The notes below the pieces were generated by a model. That model was given only the letters and a program-made list of their open reading frames with translations, searched no databases and had not been told where the DNA came from. From the NCBI GenBank assembly GCA_011064865.1, contig JAAKFX010000025.1, forward strand, positions 1-17,671: a stretch of DNA of 17,671 nt, read 5' to 3'. Positions 13,514 through 17,671 of this stretch are shown piece by piece; the first letter of the stretch is position 1, and the number at the start of each line of letters is the position of its first letter. A program made the position numbers and the translations under genes. The DNA is from Candidatus Anoxychlamydiales bacterium (GTDB taxonomy: Bacteria > Chlamydiota > Chlamydiia > Chlamydiales > SM23-39).

Positions 13514-13550
13514 AACACCTCATTTCATAGAGTGAGGTGTTCTTTTTATA
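13514..13550 (+). terminator. Rho-independent terminator after the deiminase-like gene
   Basis: AACACCTCA (13514-13522) pairs perfectly with TGAGGTGTT (13533-13541) around a 10-base loop, followed by CTTTTTATA. It closes the importer/enzyme operon. Confidence 0.9.
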
Positions 13551-13609
13551 TAGAAATCAATACAACTTGAAATAAAGTGTAAAATAAATATTTTAATAAT
13601 TCTTTTTGC

Positions 13610-13638
13610 TTGAAATTTATTAACTTTATTTATATATA
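13610..13638 (+). promoter_or_regulatory. Promoter of argS (TTGAAA-17-TATATA)
   Basis: TTGAAA (13610-13615) and TATATA (13633-13638) are spaced by 17 bases and lie about 30 bases before the argS start, after the upstream terminator. Confidence 0.5.
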
Positions 13639-13667
13639 TTGTCCCCTTTTATTTTAAAGGAGGGTTT

Positions 13668-15671
13668 ATGAATGGTTTAGAACAATTACTAACTGATATC
13701 GTTAGAAATGCAGCAATTTCTGCAACAAAAGCACCAGATATAGATATAACTATTGAACGCAATAATGGGAAGAGGTTTCCTCACCATTATCAGGCAAATA
13801 TTGTTAGAATATCGAAACTTATGACAGGTACTCCTATGCCAAAAACAGCAGAGCTGCTTACTGCGAAAATGTTAGAAGTGGATAAAACAAAAATTATTAA
13901 AAAAGTAGAATTTTCAAAACCTGGATTTTTAAATATCTTTTTAAACCCAGAGAGCATCTTTCAATATTTAACTGAAATGAACTCGGATCCAAGACTTGGA
14001 GTACCTAGAGACACAAGTCCTAAAAGAGTTGTTGTTGATTACTCGTCACCCAATACTTCTAAAGAGATGCACGTTGGGCATTTAAGATCTACAATTATAG
14101 GAGATAGCCTTGCTAATTTATATGAATTTTTAGGTCATAATACTCTAAGAGTAAATCATATTGGAGATTGGGGAAAGCAATTTGGAATGCTTATTGCATA
14201 CATAAAAATACAACATGAAGATTTTTTAGAACATCCTGATAGATATACGCTTGCAGATTTTGCTACATGGTATAAAGAAGCTACAGCATTAGGAAAAAAG
14301 TATGAAGAGTTTCAAGAACTTTCTCGATTAGAAGTTGTGCAACTTCAAAATGGTAATGAAACAAATCATAAAATGTGGGAAGTTATTTGTGATATCTCTA
14401 GAAGAGCGTATCAAGAGTTATATGATACTTTAGGGATATCCAAAGAGTTAAAAGAAATTCCTGAATCTTTTTATAATCCAAGACTTCCTGAAATTATTGC
14501 TGAACTTGCTAGCAAACATCTTATTGTTGAATCTGGAAGCAAATCTCTGCCTATACCAAAAAAAGCAAAGGCTAAAGTTGATACAGGTGCTAAAGAAGGT
14601 GAAAAAGCTACTGCAGAGGCTAAAGCTGAAGAAGAAAAACCAGAAAAAGAAGAGCTTAATCCAGGACTTTTAGAAAATTATCACGCAAAAATAGCTCAGC
14701 TTACAAAAGAGGCTCAGAAAAATTTATATCAAAAGGATGAAGAGGAAGCAGCTCCACCTACTGAAAGATTAGCAAAGGGAATGAAAGTAAATGATCCTAC
14801 AAAAAAAGCTCTGCCAGATGATGATCCTGAAAAGAAATATTTCTTTATGCTTCAAAAAAGAGATGGCGGATATAACTATAACACAACAGATCTAGCTGCA
14901 ATAGATTATAGATCTAAAATACAAAAAGCTGATGAAATCGTTTACGTTACAGATGGAGGACAAGCTCATCACTTTCAAGTTCTTTTTGATTGTGCAAAAG
15001 TAGGTGGTTACTTACCTGATCATGTAAAAACTACACATGTTCCATTCGGATTAGTTTTAGGTCCTGATGGGCTGAAATATCGTTCAAGATCAGGTGAGAC
15101 AGAAAAGCTTATAGATTTAATAGATGCAGCGAAAAGAAGAACAATAGAAGCTATTAGAGAAAAAGCCACAGAAGGTTCTGAACTCATTAGTGACAGCGTT
15201 ATAGACGCTATAGCAATTGGCAATATCAAATTTGCTGATCTTGCTACCGATGCTAAAAAAAATTACAGATTTGATGTGAAAAAAATGACGAGCTTTGAAG
15301 GAAGAACAGCTACATATTTATTATATTCTGTAGCTAGAGCAAATGCTATAATTGCAAAATCTGATAAAGACTTATCTAAAATACAAGAAAACCCAAAATT
15401 TGCTCTAGAAACAGCAGAGGAAATGCATTTAGCTCTTAGTTTATTAGAATTTCCAAAAGCTATTCAAAACATGAAAGATACTTTAGGTCCTCATAGATTA
15501 GCAGAATATTTGTATGAAATAGCAGTACAATTCGCATCATTTTATACTAAATGCAAAGTTCAAGGCTCTGATAGAGAAGATGAAAGACTACTTCTTTGTG
15601 ATCTATATCGCCGCACAATGAATTTAGGCCTTCCAATTTTGGGCATCTCTTCTATTGCTAGTAGGATGTAA
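13668..15671 (+). CDS. argS: Arginyl-tRNA synthetase with a charged insertion
   Basis: A 667-residue class I synthetase that charges tRNA-Arg with arginine in the cytoplasm. The ribosome-binding site AAAGGAGGG fixes the start. The N-terminal Arg-tRNA domain is followed by the catalytic signature SSPNTSKEMHVGHLRSTIIG (HIGH motif as H135-VGH138), HIGDWGKQFGML, DGGYNYNTTDLAAI, and a degenerate KMSKS-equivalent (GLKYRSRSG) usual for this enzyme. The C-terminus ends GSDREDERLLLC...LGIS, close to chlamydial and gammaproteobacterial forms. It is about 90-100 residues longer than those (roughly 563-577). The excess is a Lys/Glu/Ala-rich insertion at about residues 294-390, between SGSKSLPI and YFFMLQKRDGGY. 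It has its own promoter and terminator. Confidence 0.97.
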   Translation: MNGLEQLLTDIVRNAAISATKAPDIDITIERNNGKRFPHHYQANIVRISKLMTGTPMPKTAELLTAKMLEVDKTKIIKKVEFSKPGFLNIFLNPESIFQYLTEMNSDPRLGVPRDTSPKRVVVDYSSPNTSKEMHVGHLRSTIIGDSLANLYEFLGHNTLRVNHIGDWGKQFGMLIAYIKIQHEDFLEHPDRYTLADFATWYKEATALGKKYEEFQELSRLEVVQLQNGNETNHKMWEVICDISRRAYQELYDTLGISKELKEIPESFYNPRLPEIIAELASKHLIVESGSKSLPIPKKAKAKVDTGAKEGEKATAEAKAEEEKPEKEELNPGLLENYHAKIAQLTKEAQKNLYQKDEEEAAPPTERLAKGMKVNDPTKKALPDDDPEKKYFFMLQKRDGGYNYNTTDLAAIDYRSKIQKADEIVYVTDGGQAHHFQVLFDCAKVGGYLPDHVKTTHVPFGLVLGPDGLKYRSRSGETEKLIDLIDAAKRRTIEAIREKATEGSELISDSVIDAIAIGNIKFADLATDAKKNYRFDVKKMTSFEGRTATYLLYSVARANAIIAKSDKDLSKIQENPKFALETAEEMHLALSLLEFPKAIQNMKDTLGPHRLAEYLYEIAVQFASFYTKCKVQGSDREDERLLLCDLYRRTMNLGLPILGISSIASRM

Positions 15672-15679
15672 AAATTTAT

Positions 15680-15720
15680 GAAAAAGAACTACTTTTAAGT
15701 GGTTCTTTTTCAATTTGTTT
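15680..15720 (+). terminator. Rho-independent terminator after argS
   Basis: A long stem from 15680 to 15711: GAAAAAGAAC pairs with GTTCTTTTTC, and the pairing extends inward through TACTT/AAGTG with one G-U pair. It is followed by a T-rich stretch and starts eight bases after the argS stop. Confidence 0.85.
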
Positions 15721-15748
15721 TTCTATCTGCATAAAAAGGAACAATACT

Positions 15749-16765
15749 ATGTCGCATAAGATAAACTCTTATGAGAATCTAAATCCAAAAAATGCAAAAA
15801 AATATTTTGGTTTAGATAATACAAAAAAGCGTATTACTATTTATATAAAGCAAAGAAGTTGCGCTATCATATGTTGGTGCAAAAATCAACAATCCTATAT
15901 TTTTTTAGAAAAATTTTCAGATCTAATAAGCAGTATTTTTATTTTGGTGATTGATATCTTATATTTGCTAGGAGAGTTAGTTAATAATTTTTCTAAAAAA
16001 ATAACTAATTTTGCTTTTGTCAGCTTAAATTTTGTTGGGCTTATTGCTTTGCCTTTTTATATCCATTTATTAAACAAAAGCATACAAGATATGAGTTTTG
16101 CAAAAAAAGTAGATAACAACAAAATTTTTTATGCATCTTTTATTAAAACTATTTTAACTATTAGTAATATCTTCCTACTCTCTTCTTGTTTTTTTGCAGC
16201 TAGTATGCGCATGAGAGGGTTGCTTGATTTAACGCAGAGTATATATGCTATTACAATACCTTTAGGTTCTATAAGTTTATCTACAATGATAGGACTAGAT
16301 ATTTTTCACTATTGGAACAATAAAAAATTGCTTTTTTATTTAAAAAAAATTGACTCTAAAATGATTGATCCATTTCTTCAATCTTTCAATGATATTTGTA
16401 AAAAAGATATAAAAATAGATTATAAAAAATGCGCTGATATCCATGAGAGCATGGATAAAGATACATTAAAAATTTTTAAGCAAAACCTTTTAAAAGCAAA
16501 AAATGATCCTTTAAAAACAAGAAAGCTTTTTTACGAAGTGATTGTCAAAAACATCCAAACACAACAATTTGTTGCTTTTTCAGATCTTGCTCTAAAAACT
16601 TTAGGATATCTTGGAATTTTCTTTGCTAATCTGTTTGTTGGAACATATATTCAAGCAGCTATATGGACTTTTATGGCTTTTTTATATACCACACAACTAA
16701 GTATTCAAAAAATCAAACAATACAAAGAGCAGAAAAAAGCTATTTTGATTAATACTTTAGCATAA
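15749..16765 (+). CDS. Polytopic membrane protein of unknown function
   Basis: A 338-residue protein with AAGGA before the start. No family recognised. After a polar N-terminus (about 50 residues) there are hydrophobic segments at about 57-80, 88-108, 131-153 and 163-189. A soluble, Lys-rich stretch follows (190-275), then a last hydrophobic pair at about 280-316 (LGYLGIFFANLFVGTYIQAA). Paired hydrophobic lobes separated by short loops are common in chlamydial membrane proteins of unknown role, which is the basis of a loose comparison only. It follows the argS terminator and is convergent with the LysE-family gene, 16 bases apart. Confidence 0.7.
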   Translation: MSHKINSYENLNPKNAKKYFGLDNTKKRITIYIKQRSCAIICWCKNQQSYIFLEKFSDLISSIFILVIDILYLLGELVNNFSKKITNFAFVSLNFVGLIALPFYIHLLNKSIQDMSFAKKVDNNKIFYASFIKTILTISNIFLLSSCFFAASMRMRGLLDLTQSIYAITIPLGSISLSTMIGLDIFHYWNNKKLLFYLKKIDSKMIDPFLQSFNDICKKDIKIDYKKCADIHESMDKDTLKIFKQNLLKAKNDPLKTRKLFYEVIVKNIQTQQFVAFSDLALKTLGYLGIFFANLFVGTYIQAAIWTFMAFLYTTQLSIQKIKQYKEQKKAILINTLA

Positions 16766-16781
16766 CAAACTACTTTTGATG

Positions 16782-17402
16782 TTAAAAATAATATAAACTT
16801 CTAACTAATCCGAATGCAGCAAGGCCGAGTAGGGTTATACCACCTATAACATTGATTCTTGACATCCATCTATCAGAGACTTTTTTTCTTGTAATCGAAC
16901 TTACAAAGCTTAAAGTAAAAGTCCAAAAAATCATACTTATCATCACTCCAAATCCAGCATATAATATCAGCAATAAAGAATTATTGGTTATAACTGCTAT
17001 TTGAGAACTCAAAGAGAACCAAAAAACTATAATGAATGGATTGATTAAAGCGATCAAATACCCTTCTAAAGATTGTTTAAAAAAACTTTTATTATTTTGA
17101 GAGCTCTCATTTACTATTTGTTTTTTATTTTTTTCTTTTAAAATTATTATTCCAAAAAAAGCAACTATAATAGACCCTATAATACCAATCCATTTCAAAA
17201 TTATAGGCTTATTGATAAACGTAAAAATACTTGTAGAAAGAAAACATAAATAAGTGAAATCAGCAAAACTAGCTCCAAGACCTATAGCTACCCCTGACAT
17301 AAACCCATATTTAATGGATCTTCTAATCATTTCAATATTGATGGGACCCAAAGGTACTGCACCAGCAATACCCATTATCATGCCTACAAATAAAACTTTC
17401 AT
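16782..17402 (-). CDS. LysE/RhtB-family amino-acid exporter
   Basis: A 206-residue inner-membrane protein with about six hydrophobic helices. The N-terminal family signature is present (GAVPLGPINIEMIRRSIKYG, then GVAIGLGASFADFTYL), as is the conserved ALINPFIIVFWF segment after a short Lys-rich cytoplasmic loop. LysE-family members export lysine, arginine, homoserine, threonine and similar compounds. In this arginine-themed neighbourhood, arginine/citrulline or lysine are plausible cargo, but the sequence does not decide it. It has its own promoter on the minus strand; no Shine-Dalgarno is visible. Confidence 0.85.
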   Translation of the reverse strand: MKVLFVGMIMGIAGAVPLGPINIEMIRRSIKYGFMSGVAIGLGASFADFTYLCFLSTSIFTFINKPIILKWIGIIGSIIVAFFGIIILKEKNKKQIVNESSQNNKSFFKQSLEGYLIALINPFIIVFWFSLSSQIAVITNNSLLLILYAGFGVMISMIFWTFTLSFVSSITRKKVSDRWMSRINVIGGITLLGLAAFGLVRSLYYF

Positions 17403-17454
17403 AAAATAATTATCTAAGTATTAAAAAAAATTATAACTCTTTAATAGGTAATTT

Positions 17455-17483
17455 ATTGTATTAATTTCAGTTTCATTAGTCAA
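17455..17483 (-). promoter_or_regulatory. Promoter of the LysE-family gene (TTGACT-17-TACAAT)
   Basis: TTGACT (17483-17478) and TACAAT (17460-17455) are separated by exactly 17 bases on the minus strand, about 50 bases before the ATG at 17402. Confidence 0.65.
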
Positions 17484-17569
17484 GAAATGATTTTTATATA
17501 TAGAAAAAAAAGATAGAGACAATTATATTAGTTAAAATTCAAAAACAATACTTTTATAGGATTCAATTT

Positions 17570-17671
17570 ATGAAAAGAAATATTGTAGTTTTTATAAATG
17601 CGCCGAATACTCATGATGTTCTAAATGCGGAAAAAACAAAAGTAACCAGTGGTGTACAACATTCAGATTGG
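17570..17671 (+). CDS. Start of an unrecognised gene, cut by the window edge
   Basis: The first 34 codons read MKRNIVVFINAPNTHDVLNA and continue to the end of the window without a stop. A weak AGG precedes the ATG. The first strand-like segment (NIVVFINAPN) suggests the start of a Rossmann-like or other alpha/beta domain, but no family can be named. It is divergent from the LysE-family gene. Confidence 0.5.
   Translation, partial: MKRNIVVFINAPNTHDVLNAEKTKVTSGVQHSDW

Noticed and set aside
15020..15229. Minus-strand open frame inside argS
   Set aside because: It is a shadow of the strongly supported argS frame.

Overview
The window is AT-rich (roughly 30% GC by eye) and densely coded, with a layout typical of a host-associated, possibly obligate intracellular bacterium. 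The arginyl-tRNA synthetase resembles the chlamydial/gammaproteobacterial type. Several proteins have paired hydrophobic lobes behind a polar, Ser/Thr-rich N-terminus, as in chlamydial inclusion-membrane proteins. My best guess is a deep-branching Chlamydiota symbiont; Dependentiae or another AT-rich endosymbiont remains possible. No rRNA, tRNA, insertion sequence or CRISPR array was seen.

Region 1 (1-2450) holds a family of very small proteins that I do not recognise as described. At least five members (one frameshifted) share a K[E/D]TT motif near residue 16, followed by a Cys-rich, glycine-zipper hydrophobic hairpin. Two of them have a near-identical upstream block of about 245 bp carrying the same promoter and long leader.

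Region 2 (2460-8790) is a minus-strand cluster that reads as a candidate RiPP (ribosomally made, post-translationally modified peptide) locus. It holds two paralogous precursor-like peptides with a shared leader and Cys/Asp-rich tails (one with a CDCDCD run), a SPASM-type radical SAM enzyme immediately downstream, and an S41-family protease after that. Upstream lie a GNAT-like acetyltransferase and a secreted S9 prolyl-oligopeptidase. By analogy with PapB and QhpD, the radical SAM enzyme could link Cys sulfur to Asp carbons. This is the best candidate for an undescribed system here.

Region 3 (8853-13550) starts with a lone GrpB-family gene. An amino-acid ABC importer follows: a binding protein divergent from a permease/ATPase pair. 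The permease/ATPase operon ends with a signal-peptide-bearing enzyme of the arginine deiminase/DDAH (guanidino-modifying) superfamily, and then a clear terminator. This suggests uptake and extracytoplasmic hydrolysis of arginine or a related guanidino compound.

Region 4 (13610-17671) has argS with an unusual ~100-residue charged insertion, a polytopic membrane protein of unknown function, a convergent LysE-family amino-acid exporter, and the start of an unrecognised gene at the right edge. Arginine is the common thread of regions 3 and 4: import, deimination, charging onto tRNA and possible export.
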